Shown here piece after piece: positions 17,243 to 26,766 of a stretch of 64,000 bases of DNA (position 1 is the first letter of the stretch; every line of letters starts with the position of its first letter). Where the stretch lies: contig JACQVS010000197.1 of the NCBI GenBank assembly GCA_016209605.1, positions 1-64,000 on the forward strand. The letters run 5' to 3'. Source of the DNA: Planctomycetota bacterium. Lineage in GTDB: Bacteria > Planctomycetota > UBA8108 > JACQVS01. Position numbers and translations under genes: made by a program. The notes under the pieces are model-generated. The model saw only the letters and a list, made by a program, of their open reading frames with translations. It did no database searches and was not told the DNA's origin.

Positions 17243-20200
17243 TTATCGGAGCGGCAGCAGGCCGAACCACCGGTTGCTGCCGCTCTCCGTGCCCACGGCG
17301 TGCAGGGTCGCGGGCTGGCCGGGTTCGAGGAGGCTGGCGGGCAGCTCCAGCTCCATGAGGCCGGTCGAGTCCTCGGCGTTGCGGGCGCGGGCTCGGTACC
17401 GGAGGGCGACCTGCCCATCGGCGCTCTTCCACCGGGCGCTGTCGAGGGTGACCCCGAAGTCGAGGAGCTTGCGGTCGCCGAGATAGAGCGCGAACGAGCC
17501 CTCCGGCTGGCTGATGAAGCCGAGGGCGGCCGGGAAGCGGAAGGTGAGGCGCGAGGCCGGATGGAGCGGCTGCGGCGCGGGCTCCGTCTGCCAGGCGATC
17601 TCGTTCACCCCGGCGCGCTGGCGGGCGTAGTGGAGGGTCTGCAGGCCGGCCCAGCTCGCCTGCGGAGCCTGGCCGGCGGAACGCAGCACCCTGGAGAGGC
17701 CGTTGTGGCCGCTCTTCAGCGCTTCTTCCTTGTTCGCGGCCATCTCCTCGGCGGTGAGGGCCTCGAAAGGCTTGGCGGTCTCCTTCAGGAACTCGAGCAG
17801 GTGGGCCATGTCCTCGGGGGGGATCTCCTTCTCCAGCTCGGCCGGCATGAGCGTGCCTCCGGAGGACTCCAGGCGCCTGAGGTCAACGCGAAGGATGGTT
17901 TCGGTGACACCGTTCGCCCGGAGCAAGGTGATCGCGGTCGCCGACTCGGCAGCGATGATGCCGGTGGCGATCTGGCGGTCGCGCTTCTCCACGACGTACG
18001 GGCTGTACTGGGGCGGGACCATGCGCCCGGGATTGAGGATGGCCTCGATCAGGTAGGCGCTGTCCTTCGATCGGGTCTGGGCGAGGTCCGGGCCGACGGC
18101 GTGGCCTTCCCCCTCGAGGAGATGGCAGGTCGAGCAGATCTTCAGGAAGACCTCCCGGCCGCGGCGGGCATCTCCTTTCAAACCCGACACCGCCTTGAGG
18201 TAGCGCGACACCACCTGCTCGCGGTCCTCTTCCCCCTCCGGCGCGAAAAGACGCTCGGCCCGAGCGCGCAGCTCGGCGCTCTCCGACTCCCGCAGCCGCT
18301 TGCGGCTCTCGAGGTCGATTTGCAGGGGGCGGATGTCTCCACGCTCGATCGCCGCCAGCAGCTCCCGCGCGCTCTCTTCCCGCGCCAGCAGCGCCTGGAG
18401 CATCTCGGAGCGCACCTGCGGGCCGGCGCTCGTCCAGGCGGCGAGGAGGCGCGCCTCGCTCTTTCCTCCCGCCGCCGGCGCCGCCTGGGCGAGCGTTCGA
18501 ACCGCGGCGAGCTGAAGTTCCACCGGCTGCCGGGGCGACAGCAGCTCGATCGCCAGTTTTTCAGCGCTGGCGAGATCGGGGCCGAGGGCTTTGGCGGCTT
18601 CCGCCCTTTCCGCCACATCCCGGGACGGATCGGCGGCCACGGCGCGCGCGCTGGCGCGCACCGTCTGAACGAGATTCTGATCGAGAAGGCCCGCTGCCTC
18701 CGTCCCCTGGCTTTCGAGCCAGGCCCCGAGCAACGAGAAGTGCCAGCGCGCCGGCTTCTCCGCCTGGACCAGCTGGCGGAGCACGGCCTGGATCTCCCCC
18801 CGGTCGCCCCGGCGGACGAGGATCGCGAGCAGGCGGTTCAGGAGCTCGCCGGCGGCGGGGTTTTCCGGCGGCAGGGCAGCCTTCCCAGCGAACAGCTCCT
18901 GGAGCAGCCGGCCGGCGTGGGGGAGGCTCGAGCTGAGCACGGCGGCGCGCAGCCAGGGATCCTCCAGGCCCTTCCGGGCAACGGAGGCCAGGGCCGCGCC
19001 CGCCGCGGCGCCGTCGATCTCTCCGAGGCTGAAGGCGGCCTGCAGGCGGACGTGGAAATCGCCGTCGTTCGCAGCATCCAGGATCTTCCCGCGCCAGGGC
19101 TGGCCGGCGGAGCGTTTTTCAGCGATCCGGAGGGCGTGCTCGCGGAGGGCCGGATGGGGATCGTCCAGGGCGGCGGCAAGCTCCTCTTCACCGAGCGTTC
19201 CCAAGCCCTCGAGGGTCCACAGGGCGTGCAGCCGCGCCGGCGCCGCGCTCCCCTGCCGCAGCAGCCGCGCAAGTTGCGGGATGGCGCTTTTATCCTGCCG
19301 CTCCACCAGCAGGCGCTGCGCCGCGTCGCGCCACCAGCCGTTGGGATGCTCGAGCCGGCTCGCCAGCTTCCCCGCGCTCTCCCGGCTCAGGTCGGGGTGC
19401 AAGGGCCGGCCGCGGGAGCCCCCCTGGCAAACCACCCGGTAAATGCGGCCGCGGTCGCGCCCGGCGGTGAAGTCGAGGATCTGGTGCAGCTTCAGGGGGA
19501 TGTAGTCGGGATGCTCGATCACCCAGCGGTACATGTCGGCGACGTAAAGGGCGCCGTCGGGCCCGGTGGCCAGGTACACCGGCCGGAACCAGTTGTCGGT
19601 GGAGGCGAGGAAGTCGGCCTTCTCCTCGCCGCGCCGGGCGGTGAAGGTGGCGCCGTCGGGGGCGAGAACATCGCGATGCACCAGGTTGGCCACCGGCTCG
19701 CACACGAAGGCGCTGCCGCGGTACTCCTCGGGGAACTGGTCGCCGCGGTAGATCGTCAAGCCGCAGGCCGAGCTGAAGTGGTTGGGCACGTGGATGTCGT
19801 TCAAGCTGATCAGCTCGCGAGAGATGGGGTAGACGCGCGCCATGGCGCCGTGATCGGGGATGTCCAGCACCGGATCGGGCGGCGCGTAGTGCGGGTTGCG
19901 GCCAAGGTAATGCTCCGGCAGGACGGCGTGGAGGAGATGCCGGGCGTTCGAGCAGCCGAAACGGTTGCCGAAGTCGTCCATGGCCAGGCCGTACTGGGTG
20001 CGGCCGCTCACCGCTTCCAGGATTTTGAAGTCGCGCGAGAAGCGGAAGTCGCGCCCGCGGATGGAAACCGGCTCCACCCCGGGCTGGAGCGCCAGAGCGA
20101 TCTCACCGCCCGAGTCGCCGTTGGCGCCGTAAATCCAGTTGTCGATGCCGAAGCGCAGGCCGTTGACGCGGTGCTGGTGGTTCCCCTCGCCGAAGCCGGT

Positions 20201-22420
20201 GAAGATCGCGCGCTTCACGTCGGCCCGCCCATCGCCGTCCGTGTCCTCGAAGTAGAGGATCTCGGGGGCGCAGGTGACGAGAACGCCCTTGCCGAAGCTC
20301 AAGACGCCGCTGGGAAAAGTGAGTCCGGAGGCGAAGAGCGCCGCCTCGTCGGCCCGCCCATCGCCGTCCCGGTCCCGGAGGATCTTCACCCGGCCGCCGC
20401 TGTCGGCCCCTTCGCCGCGGGGGTAGCTCCCCATCTCCACGACCAGGAGCCGGCCGTCGGGGGCGAAATCGAAGGCCACCGGATCCTCCACCAGGGGCTC
20501 CGCCGCCGCCAGCTCCACCTGGAAGCCCGCCGGGACCTTGAACTGCCGCAAGGCCGCCTCCGCCTCGAGGGGCGGCGAGGCCATGTGCTGGAGCAGCTCC
20601 GGGAAGGAGCGGGTCTCGACCAGGTCCGGGAGCTTCGCGGTCTCCTCGCTGGCGGCGTAGAGGACCCCCTCGCGAACCCAGGCGCCGACCTCCTCGCCTC
20701 GGCTCGCAGTCCTGGGCAGGGCGCCGCTCGAGCCCGCCGGGCCGTGCAGCGCCCGGCGCGACCAGCCGGCCCCGCTGCCGGTGTAGAGATAGAGGTAATA
20801 CTCGTCATCGTTCGAGAGGAACGCATCGTCAAAGGCATCCCCGTTGACATCGGCGAAGCGCAAGCCGCGGTCCTTCCCCGCCGCATCGACGATGGATGAG
20901 AGGGAGGGAAGCTTCCAGGGGGTTTGGATGAATCGCCGCGAGGGGAGATGCCAGCGGAAGACGGCGTTCTGGAGCTCGTTATTGACGATGAGGTCCGAAA
21001 AGCCGTCGCCATCGACGTCCCGCAGCCGCGCGCCGCGGTCGCGGCCGCCCGCGGCCGTCGCGACCGGCTTTCCCGAGTCCAAAAGCCCCTCCAGCGGCGA
21101 GTTCCTCTCGCGCGCCCAGCGCCGGCCGTCAAAATGGGCGAGGCCGTTTTCCAGCTCGCTTCCCGCCAGCGCCGAGGCGAAGCCGTTTTCCTGCAGGATG
21201 CCGAAGCGGACGCCGGTGGGGATAACCTCGCCGCCGGCGGCGCGGCTGACGAGGCGGAAGGGAAAATCCCCCTCTTCCCACTTTTTTGCTGGCGGGTTCC
21301 AGAGGCGGAACAGGCATTTTTCATCATTTCCGATCACCACGTCGAGATACCCATCGCGGTTCAGGTCGAGCAGGCGGACGCCGTTGTCGGAGCCGCCGGC
21401 GGAGCGGAGCGGAAAGCCGCCGAGGAGGTTCTTGTTCAAACGCTCGAGGGCCTCGTGGAAGTTGAGGAAGCGCGCCTTGCGGCCGTGCTTTCGGGAGACG
21501 TGGTCGATGAGCTCGACCACCTGGTCGCTGCGGATCCAGCCGTGGGGGTGGAAGCAGAAGGTGTAGAGGCCCTGGGCCGCGACGGCATCGTCGATGCCGG
21601 CCTTCAAGTCCTCGACCGTCTGCGGCTGGTTGGGCCCGCGGCGATGCTGCGCCTGCCAGTCGCTGGGGGCGATGATGGGGAACTCCCAGATCAACCGGTT
21701 GATGATGTACGGATACGGGTAGCCGAGGGCGTTAGCGGCGTAGTTCCTGAAGGGGGCGTAAGCGCGGTCGGCCTCCTTCAAGAACATCACCACCGAGCTG
21801 TCGATCTCGAGGAAACGGCCCTGGGGAGTGCGGCGCGGCAGGATTTCCGAGTAAAAGCGCGGCGAGGCGGAGTTGATGGAGTCGCAGCAGGGCATGCGAA
21901 AGGCCACCGGCGGGGGGCCGGGGACGGCGCTCAGGTTGTCGATGCAGTCGAAAACGTCCGCGGCCGCCTTGGCAAAATCGCCGGCGAGGAGCGGGCAGGG
22001 GTGGGAGCGGGTGTGGACGTCGAGGCGCACTCCCTGCTCGAGCCACTCCTGGAGCTGGGGATGGCCGGGATCGATGCGGTTGGTGAAGATGGAGAGGGGG
22101 CTGTGGCCTTCCACCTCGCGGAGCTTGGCGAGGATGGGCGGCAGCATGGCGCGGTACTTCTCGACGTTCTCGGCGCGCAGATCATCGATGGAGAAGATGA
22201 TGACGGCCTCGACTCCCTCCTCGCCGGCCCACATCGGCGCCGTCAAGCGGGGGAAGCCGGCGCCGGCGTAAAAAGGTGAGGACTCGTCGAGGTAGGCGAG
22301 GCGGTTGCCTGGGGAGGGAGCCGCGGCGAGCCTGGCGGGAAAAAGAACCGCGGTCATGAACAACACGGCCAGGGCAAGCGATCGCGTAGAGAAACCAGAC
22401 CAAAACAAAATCTCAACCAT
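17243..22420 (-). CDS. Giant secreted PVC-type heme-binding dehydrogenase with deacetylase-like N-terminus
   Basis: About 1,725 residues from the ATG at 22420; a GTG at 22438 is an alternative. A signal peptide is followed by a polysaccharide-deacetylase-like region (about 50-310; IIFSIDDLRAENVEKY, HTRSHPCPL, CFHPHGW). Next come FG-GAP/VCBS-like repeats with DxNxDGxxD loops (about 325-560), a PVC 'membrane-bound dehydrogenase' beta-propeller (about 590-920; FDFAPDGRLLVVEMGSY, RDGDGRADEAAL, NHQHRVNGLRFG), and a HEAT-like helical stretch. A heme-binding domain with CSTCH near 1450 precedes a final beta-rich domain. The middle-to-end order is standard for these periplasmic proteins; the deacetylase-like start is not. 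It probably oxidises sugars and passes electrons to a cytochrome chain. It is divergent from the amidohydrolase gene. Confidence 0.85.
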   Translation of the reverse strand: MVEILFWSGFSTRSLALAVLFMTAVLFPARLAAAPSPGNRLAYLDESSPFYAGAGFPRLTAPMWAGEEGVEAVIIFSIDDLRAENVEKYRAMLPPILAKLREVEGHSPLSIFTNRIDPGHPQLQEWLEQGVRLDVHTRSHPCPLLAGDFAKAAADVFDCIDNLSAVPGPPPVAFRMPCCDSINSASPRFYSEILPRRTPQGRFLEIDSSVVMFLKEADRAYAPFRNYAANALGYPYPYIINRLIWEFPIIAPSDWQAQHRRGPNQPQTVEDLKAGIDDAVAAQGLYTFCFHPHGWIRSDQVVELIDHVSRKHGRKARFLNFHEALERLNKNLLGGFPLRSAGGSDNGVRLLDLNRDGYLDVVIGNDEKCLFRLWNPPAKKWEEGDFPFRLVSRAAGGEVIPTGVRFGILQENGFASALAGSELENGLAHFDGRRWARERNSPLEGLLDSGKPVATAAGGRDRGARLRDVDGDGFSDLIVNNELQNAVFRWHLPSRRFIQTPWKLPSLSSIVDAAGKDRGLRFADVNGDAFDDAFLSNDDEYYLYLYTGSGAGWSRRALHGPAGSSGALPRTASRGEEVGAWVREGVLYAASEETAKLPDLVETRSFPELLQHMASPPLEAEAALRQFKVPAGFQVELAAAEPLVEDPVAFDFAPDGRLLVVEMGSYPRGEGADSGGRVKILRDRDGDGRADEAALFASGLTFPSGVLSFGKGVLVTCAPEILYFEDTDGDGRADVKRAIFTGFGEGNHQHRVNGLRFGIDNWIYGANGDSGGEIALALQPGVEPVSIRGRDFRFSRDFKILEAVSGRTQYGLAMDDFGNRFGCSNARHLLHAVLPEHYLGRNPHYAPPDPVLDIPDHGAMARVYPISRELISLNDIHVPNHFSSACGLTIYRGDQFPEEYRGSAFVCEPVANLVHRDVLAPDGATFTARRGEEKADFLASTDNWFRPVYLATGPDGALYVADMYRWVIEHPDYIPLKLHQILDFTAGRDRGRIYRVVCQGGSRGRPLHPDLSRESAGKLASRLEHPNGWWRDAAQRLLVERQDKSAIPQLARLLRQGSAAPARLHALWTLEGLGTLGEEELAAALDDPHPALREHALRIAEKRSAGQPWRGKILDAANDGDFHVRLQAAFSLGEIDGAAAGAALASVARKGLEDPWLRAAVLSSSLPHAGRLLQELFAGKAALPPENPAAGELLNRLLAILVRRGDRGEIQAVLRQLVQAEKPARWHFSLLGAWLESQGTEAAGLLDQNLVQTVRASARAVAADPSRDVAERAEAAKALGPDLASAEKLAIELLSPRQPVELQLAAVRTLAQAAPAAGGKSEARLLAAWTSAGPQVRSEMLQALLAREESARELLAAIERGDIRPLQIDLESRKRLRESESAELRARAERLFAPEGEEDREQVVSRYLKAVSGLKGDARRGREVFLKICSTCHLLEGEGHAVGPDLAQTRSKDSAYLIEAILNPGRMVPPQYSPYVVEKRDRQIATGIIAAESATAITLLRANGVTETILRVDLRRLESSGGTLMPAELEKEIPPEDMAHLLEFLKETAKPFEALTAEEMAANKEEALKSGHNGLSRVLRSAGQAPQASWAGLQTLHYARQRAGVNEIAWQTEPAPQPLHPASRLTFRFPAALGFISQPEGSFALYLGDRKLLDFGVTLDSARWKSADGQVALRYRARARNAEDSTGLMELELPASLLEPGQPATLHAVGTESGSNRWFGLLPLR

Positions 22421-22494
22421 GCCCCTATCCTGCGCCACCGGGCCTTTCTTTGCCAGGGCTTTTTCTGCTACAATTCGCTCAGGAGGAAAATCCG

Positions 22495-23484
22495 ATGCTG
22501 AACCGCAGAGAGTTATTGAAGACCGGCGCCGCCGGGATGGCCGCGGCGCTGGGGCTGGGGGCCTTCACGGCCTCGAGCGCAGCGCCGTCGCCCCAGAGCC
22601 AGCCGAACCGGCCGCCGGAAAAGCTCAAGATCATCGACATCCACAACCATCCTTACTGGCTCGGCCACGATCCCAGGAAGATGATCGAAAACATGGACGC
22701 CCTGGGGATCGACCAGAGCTGCCTGCTCTCCTGGGAGGTGCCCCGGCACGAGATGGACCCCGCCTACTTCAACACCTTGAATCCGACCGGCCTCGGCATC
22801 CCGTTCGCCGATGTGGCGCGCGCCTGCGAGCTGTACCCGGACCGCTTCATCTGCGGCTACGCCCCCGACCCCCGCCGCCCCGAGGCGCAGGCGCAGCTCA
22901 AATCGGCCGTGAGCCTGTACAAGGTGCGGATCTTCGGCGAGTTCAAGATCCGCATCCTCTACGACGACCCCGACGCGCTGGCGATGTTCTGGCTCTGCGG
23001 CGAGCTGGGGCTGCCGGTGCTCTTCCATCTCGACGTCGTCCTGCCGCGCGCTCAGGTGCAGAAGAACCGGCAGTACTGGTACGGCGGGCACATCGACAAC
23101 GTCGAGCGCGCTCTCAAGCAGTGCCCGCACACCCGCTTCCTCGGCCACGCCCCGGGTTTCTGGCGGGAGATCTCGGGCGACGCCGAGTCGGAGCCGCAAG
23201 CCTACCCCAATGGCAAGCCGGTAGCGCCCGGCGGCAAGCTCCTCCAGCTCCTCGACCGCTATCCCAACCTCCACTGCGACCTCTCGGCCGGCTCCGGGCA
23301 CACCGCCTTGACGCGCGATCCGGAGTTCAGCCGCAAGTTTCTCATCGACTACCAGGATCGGGTGCTCTACGGCCGCGACCAGTTCGACAACATCCACCAG
23401 GAGTTCCTGCGGTCGATCAACCTGCCGAGGGAGGTGCTGGCGAAGATTTACGCGGGGAACGCCATCAAACTGTTAAAAAACTAG
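22495..23484 (+). CDS. Tat-exported amidohydrolase (amidohydrolase_2 family)
   Basis: A 329-residue metal-dependent hydrolase. AGGAGG lies 8 bases before the ATG at 22495, so this start is preferred to an upstream in-frame one. The N-terminus MLNRRELLKTGAAGMAAALGLG is a Tat-like signal. The TIM-barrel metal site begins with DIHNHPY near residue 49 and continues with LFHLDVV, LGHAPGFW and YGRDQFDN, the expected order for this family. The substrate is unknown; relatives decarboxylate or hydrolyse aromatic or lactone-like compounds. It is divergent from the giant heme protein and ends 9 bases from the convergent cytochrome/WD40 gene. Confidence 0.85.
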   Translation: MLNRRELLKTGAAGMAAALGLGAFTASSAAPSPQSQPNRPPEKLKIIDIHNHPYWLGHDPRKMIENMDALGIDQSCLLSWEVPRHEMDPAYFNTLNPTGLGIPFADVARACELYPDRFICGYAPDPRRPEAQAQLKSAVSLYKVRIFGEFKIRILYDDPDALAMFWLCGELGLPVLFHLDVVLPRAQVQKNRQYWYGGHIDNVERALKQCPHTRFLGHAPGFWREISGDAESEPQAYPNGKPVAPGGKLLQLLDRYPNLHCDLSAGSGHTALTRDPEFSRKFLIDYQDRVLYGRDQFDNIHQEFLRSINLPREVLAKIYAGNAIKLLKN

Positions 23485-23493
23485 CTAGCTTTT

Positions 23494-24837
23494 TTAGAAT
23501 TTTGCCGTGCGCCGGATCGGCGGCACGTCCCAGAGCTTCACCGTGCCGTCCTGGCTTCCGGAGGCCACGGTCTTGCCGTCCGGCGAGAAGGCCACCGACC
23601 AGACGGCACTGCCGTGGCCTTCGAGCGTCTTCACCTCCTCGCCGCTCGCCAGATTCCAGAGCTTGATCAAGCGGTCGTAGCCGCCCGAGGCCAGGGCGTT
23701 CCCCTTGGGCGAGAAGGCCACGGAGATCACCCAGTTGGTGTGGCCATTGAAGGTGGCGCGCTCCATGCCGGTCGCCAGATCCCACAGCTTGATGGCGCGG
23801 TCGGCGCTTCCCGAGGCCAGGATCTTGCCGTCCGGCGAGAAGGCCACCGAAAAGATGCCGTCGCCGTGCCCCTTCAAGGTGGCGCGCTCCTGGCCGCTGG
23901 CGGCATCCCAGAGCTTGATGGTGCCGTCCTGGCTGCCGGTGGCGAGGAGTTGGTTGTCCGGGCTGAAGGCCAGGGACCGCACCGTGGCGGCGTGGCCCTT
24001 GAGCGTGGCCGTTTCCTTGCCGGTAGTCGCCTCCCAGAGCTTCACGGTGGTGTCCTCGCTGCCCGTGGCCAGGAGCTTGCCGTTGGGGGAGAAGGCCACG
24101 GTGGTGACCCAGTTGGCGTGCCCCTCGAGGCTGGCGCGCTCCTTCGCCTGCTGGAAGTCCCAGAGCTTCACCACCTTGTTGTAGCTCCCCGAGGCGATGG
24201 TGCCGCCGTCGGGGGAGACCGCCACCGCCCATACCGTGCTTTGATGCCCGTCGAGCGAGCACTTCTCCTTGCCGGAGGCGAGGTCCCAGATCTTGACCTC
24301 GCCGGGGCGGTAGAGCAGCGACTTGCCGCCGCCGGAGACCAGCGTGCTGCCGTTGGGGGCGAAGACGATCGAGGTGACCATGTCGCTGTGGCCGGTGAGG
24401 GTGGCGCGCTCCATTTTCGGCACCGCCTTCACCGCGACCGTCTCCGGCCACTTCAGGCCCTGGTCAATCCAGGCCCGCAGCAAGCCGACCTGGGTTTCGT
24501 TGAGGGGGTCGCCGCTGGGGGGCATCTTGACCTCCTCATCCAGGCCGGCGACGTACTTGATGAGCGGGCTCTCGGCGCTCTTGCCGATGATGATGGGCTT
24601 GCCGATGTCCCCGCCTTTCAAGGCCGTCTCGCGGCTGTCGAGGCGGAAGTTGCTCTTTTGCTTGTTGGAGCCGTGGCACTTGTGGCAGTTGTTCTTGAGG
24701 ATCGGCTCGATGTCCTGTGCAAAGTCGATCTCCTTGGCCGCCGCCGGCGGCAGCTTCTTGTCCTCCGCCGCGGCGCTCGGGAAGGTCAGGGCCGTTAAAA
24801 TCAGAATGGGGATGGGGCGAATTGACCACGTGTGCAT
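23494..24837 (-). CDS. Planctomycete-type cytochrome c plus WD40 repeat protein
   Basis: A 447-residue exported protein. The ATG at 24837 follows GGAGG by about five bases. A signal peptide (1-24) precedes a PSCyt1-like heme domain with NNCHKCHGS (heme-binding Cys51, Cys54, His55) and the typical MPPSGDPLNETQVGLLRAWIDQG. Residues about 145-445 make seven WD40 repeats, each with a VAFSPDGK...ASGSxDxTxKLWD core, giving a complete propeller. The pairing occurs often in planctomycete-like genomes and suggests a periplasmic scaffold with a redox centre. Its role is not established. Confidence 0.88.
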   Translation of the reverse strand: MHTWSIRPIPILILTALTFPSAAAEDKKLPPAAAKEIDFAQDIEPILKNNCHKCHGSNKQKSNFRLDSRETALKGGDIGKPIIIGKSAESPLIKYVAGLDEEVKMPPSGDPLNETQVGLLRAWIDQGLKWPETVAVKAVPKMERATLTGHSDMVTSIVFAPNGSTLVSGGGKSLLYRPGEVKIWDLASGKEKCSLDGHQSTVWAVAVSPDGGTIASGSYNKVVKLWDFQQAKERASLEGHANWVTTVAFSPNGKLLATGSEDTTVKLWEATTGKETATLKGHAATVRSLAFSPDNQLLATGSQDGTIKLWDAASGQERATLKGHGDGIFSVAFSPDGKILASGSADRAIKLWDLATGMERATFNGHTNWVISVAFSPKGNALASGGYDRLIKLWNLASGEEVKTLEGHGSAVWSVAFSPDGKTVASGSQDGTVKLWDVPPIRRTAKF

Positions 24838-24916
24838 ACGTTCCTCCAGTTTAACTCTCGAAAAATCTAACTTTTCCCGTGAAAACTTTGATTGTATCCA
24901 ACGCGGCGCCGGATTT

Positions 24917-26029
24917 CTAACGCTTTTCCGCCGGCCGGCCGCGGGCCAGGAGGCGGTCGAGGGCATCGATCTCGATCAGGAAGGCGTCGTGCCCGTGGGG
25001 CGTCGGGATGACTTCGTAGTGCACCGGCCGCCCGGCGGCGGCGAGGAGGCGGTAAACCTCCTCGGTCTGGTATGTCGGGCAGAGGAGGTCGGTGGAGAAG
25101 GAAACCAGGGTGATCGGGCTTTCGAGGCGCCGCACCCCGTCCTCGAAGCTGGCGCAGGGTCCGGTGAGGTCGTAAAGGTCCATGGCGCGCGAAAAGTAAA
25201 GGTACGTGTTGGCGTCAAAGCGCTTGACGAACTTCTCCCCCTGGTACTTGAGATAGCTCTGGACCTGGTACGACCCCTCGGTGAAGTGCGGCCGGGAGTC
25301 GAAGACCTCGCGGTGGAAACGCTCCCAGAACTCGGCGTCGGAGCGGTAGGTGATCATGCCGATCATGCGCGCCAGCGCCAGCCCCTTCACCGGCGGCCGG
25401 CTGTCTTCGTAGTTGCCGTTCTGCCAGTCGGGATCGTTCATGATGGCCGTTCGCTGCACCGACCGGAAGGCGATCATCTGCGGGAACGACCGGCCCGGAG
25501 TGCAGAGGGCGATGCCCCAGCCCACCTCGCTCGGGAAGCGGGCCGCCCACTCGAGGACCAGCATCCCGCCCATCGAGCCGCCGATCAAGGTCAGCGGGCC
25601 GGTGGTTTCGGGGGCCAGATCCAGCCCCCGCAGCAGCAAGCGAACCCCTTGCACCATGTCGCCGATGGTGATGGTCGGAAAGCGCAAGCGGTAGGGCTGC
25701 TTGGTGCGGGGGTCCAGGGAGCGCGGCCCGGTGGTTCCATAGCAGCCGCCCAGCAGGTTGGCGCAGACGATGAAGTGGCGGTCGTAGCCGAGCGATTTTC
25801 CCGGCGCGAAGAGCTGCTCCCACCAGCCCGGCTTTTCATCGTGCGGCCGGGTGGCGGCGTGGCTCGAGCCCGAAAGCGCGTGCAGGACGACAACGGCGTT
25901 GCGGCGCCCGGCGTCAAGCTCGCCCCAGGTCTCGTAGGCCACCTGCGCCTCCGGCAGGAGGCCGCCCAGCTCCAGGGGAAAGGGCTTGTAGAAAGGCTCG
26001 ATTTTCCAGTGCGGTTTAATCGGATCCAT
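24917..26029 (-). CDS. metX: Homoserine O-acetyltransferase
   Basis: A 370-residue alpha/beta hydrolase of the MetX family, which acetylates homoserine from acetyl-CoA for methionine synthesis. Family motifs are all present: HALSGSSHA near 50, NLLGGCYGTTGP near 91, the nucleophile elbow GGSMGG with Ser152, SFSTDLLCP with the acid, and PHGHDAF with the histidine. Length is normal for the short form. The ATG at 26029 sits only a few bases from an AT-rich block, so the leader is short. No SAM riboswitch was recognised upstream. The signature fits homoserine better than serine acetyltransferase, but the two are hard to separate by eye. Confidence 0.92.
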   Translation of the reverse strand: MDPIKPHWKIEPFYKPFPLELGGLLPEAQVAYETWGELDAGRRNAVVVLHALSGSSHAATRPHDEKPGWWEQLFAPGKSLGYDRHFIVCANLLGGCYGTTGPRSLDPRTKQPYRLRFPTITIGDMVQGVRLLLRGLDLAPETTGPLTLIGGSMGGMLVLEWAARFPSEVGWGIALCTPGRSFPQMIAFRSVQRTAIMNDPDWQNGNYEDSRPPVKGLALARMIGMITYRSDAEFWERFHREVFDSRPHFTEGSYQVQSYLKYQGEKFVKRFDANTYLYFSRAMDLYDLTGPCASFEDGVRRLESPITLVSFSTDLLCPTYQTEEVYRLLAAAGRPVHYEVIPTPHGHDAFLIEIDALDRLLARGRPAEKR

Positions 26030-26211
26030 GCGCTATAATATATTATTTTATAATGACTTATGTATTAGCCGTCCGGCCTCCACGCCGTTTTGATTTTCAT
26101 CGTATATTAAGGTGGCACATTGAAGCAGCGGTTAGCGGCCCATTGAAGTTGTCAGGGAAGTATTTATCATAAACCAAACTTTGGGATTTTAAAGGATGTT
26201 GCGGTCGAGTC
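26030..26211. promoter_or_regulatory. Divergent promoter region, metX / pilin-like gene
   Basis: A 182-base spacer whose first 35 bases are very AT-rich in a GC-rich genome. On the plus strand it has TATAAT at 26034-26039 and 26049-26054. TGGCAC at 26113-26118 resembles a sigma-54 -24 box, but the matching -12 element is one base too close. The sequence TTGGGATTTTAAAGGA at 26181-26196 also occurs almost unchanged before pilC (171-185). Confidence 0.4.
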
Positions 26212-26679
26212 ATGAAGAAATACGCTGGCCTTGAAAACAGGGCGGGGCGGCCGTGGCAGGTGGGGAGCGGTGGATTCACGCTGGTCGAGCTGATGGTGGT
26301 GATTGCCGTCCTGGCCATCATCATGGCCATGGCCCTTCCCAGTTTGTTCAACGCGCGCATGGCGGGAAACGAGGCCTCGGCCATTGGCAGCCTGCGCACC
26401 CTGGTGTCGGTGAACAGCACCTACAAGACCCGCTTCCAGAGCTACGCCACGTCGCTGGGGAGCCTGCAAACGACGGGGTACATCGATGATGTGCTGGCCT
26501 CGGGATCCAAGTCCGGCTACACCTTCACTTACACCGGCGCGGTCGACACCTTCTCCATCACGGGAGACCCGATCAGTCCGGGATCCAGCGGCAGCCGCTA
26601 TTTTTTCACCGACGAGTCGGGGGTGATCCGGTTCAGCTCCACCGGCACGGCCACGGCCACGAGCTCGGCGGTCGATTGA
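26212..26679 (+). CDS. Type IV pilin-like protein
   Basis: A 155-residue prepilin. A 22-residue leader ends at the prepilin peptidase site (GG then FTLVELMVVIAVLAIIMAMALPS), giving N-methylPhe at mature position 1, Glu at position 5 and a hydrophobic alpha-helix. The mature protein (about 133 residues) is short and rich in Ser, Thr and Gly, with sequences such as YTFTYTGAVD and GSRYFFTDESGVIRF like major pilins of delta- and acidobacteria-type PilA. It may be the main pilin controlled by PilR, although it is 21 kb from pilCSR; a minor pilin cannot be excluded. Long basic leaders are unusual but known. Confidence 0.85.
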   Translation: MKKYAGLENRAGRPWQVGSGGFTLVELMVVIAVLAIIMAMALPSLFNARMAGNEASAIGSLRTLVSVNSTYKTRFQSYATSLGSLQTTGYIDDVLASGSKSGYTFTYTGAVDTFSITGDPISPGSSGSRYFFTDESGVIRFSSTGTATATSSAVD

Positions 26680-26766
26680 ACCGCACCGGCGGGTAGTCCC
26701 TGGACCTCGAAAAAGGCGGCGGATTTTCCTGTCCAAAAAGGGCCCCGTTCGATATTTAGTTAGGAA

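Noticed and set aside
17210-20899. 1,229-residue plus-strand frame opposite the giant heme protein
   Set aside because: It is a shadow of the minus-strand gene, whose domains and heme motif are clear. Its own sequence is low-complexity.
26113-26127. Sigma-54 promoter before the pilin-like gene (TGGCAC then AAGCA)
   Set aside because: The -24 box is perfect, but the -12 element is one base too close and lacks TTGC. Sigma-54 promoters are strict about spacing.
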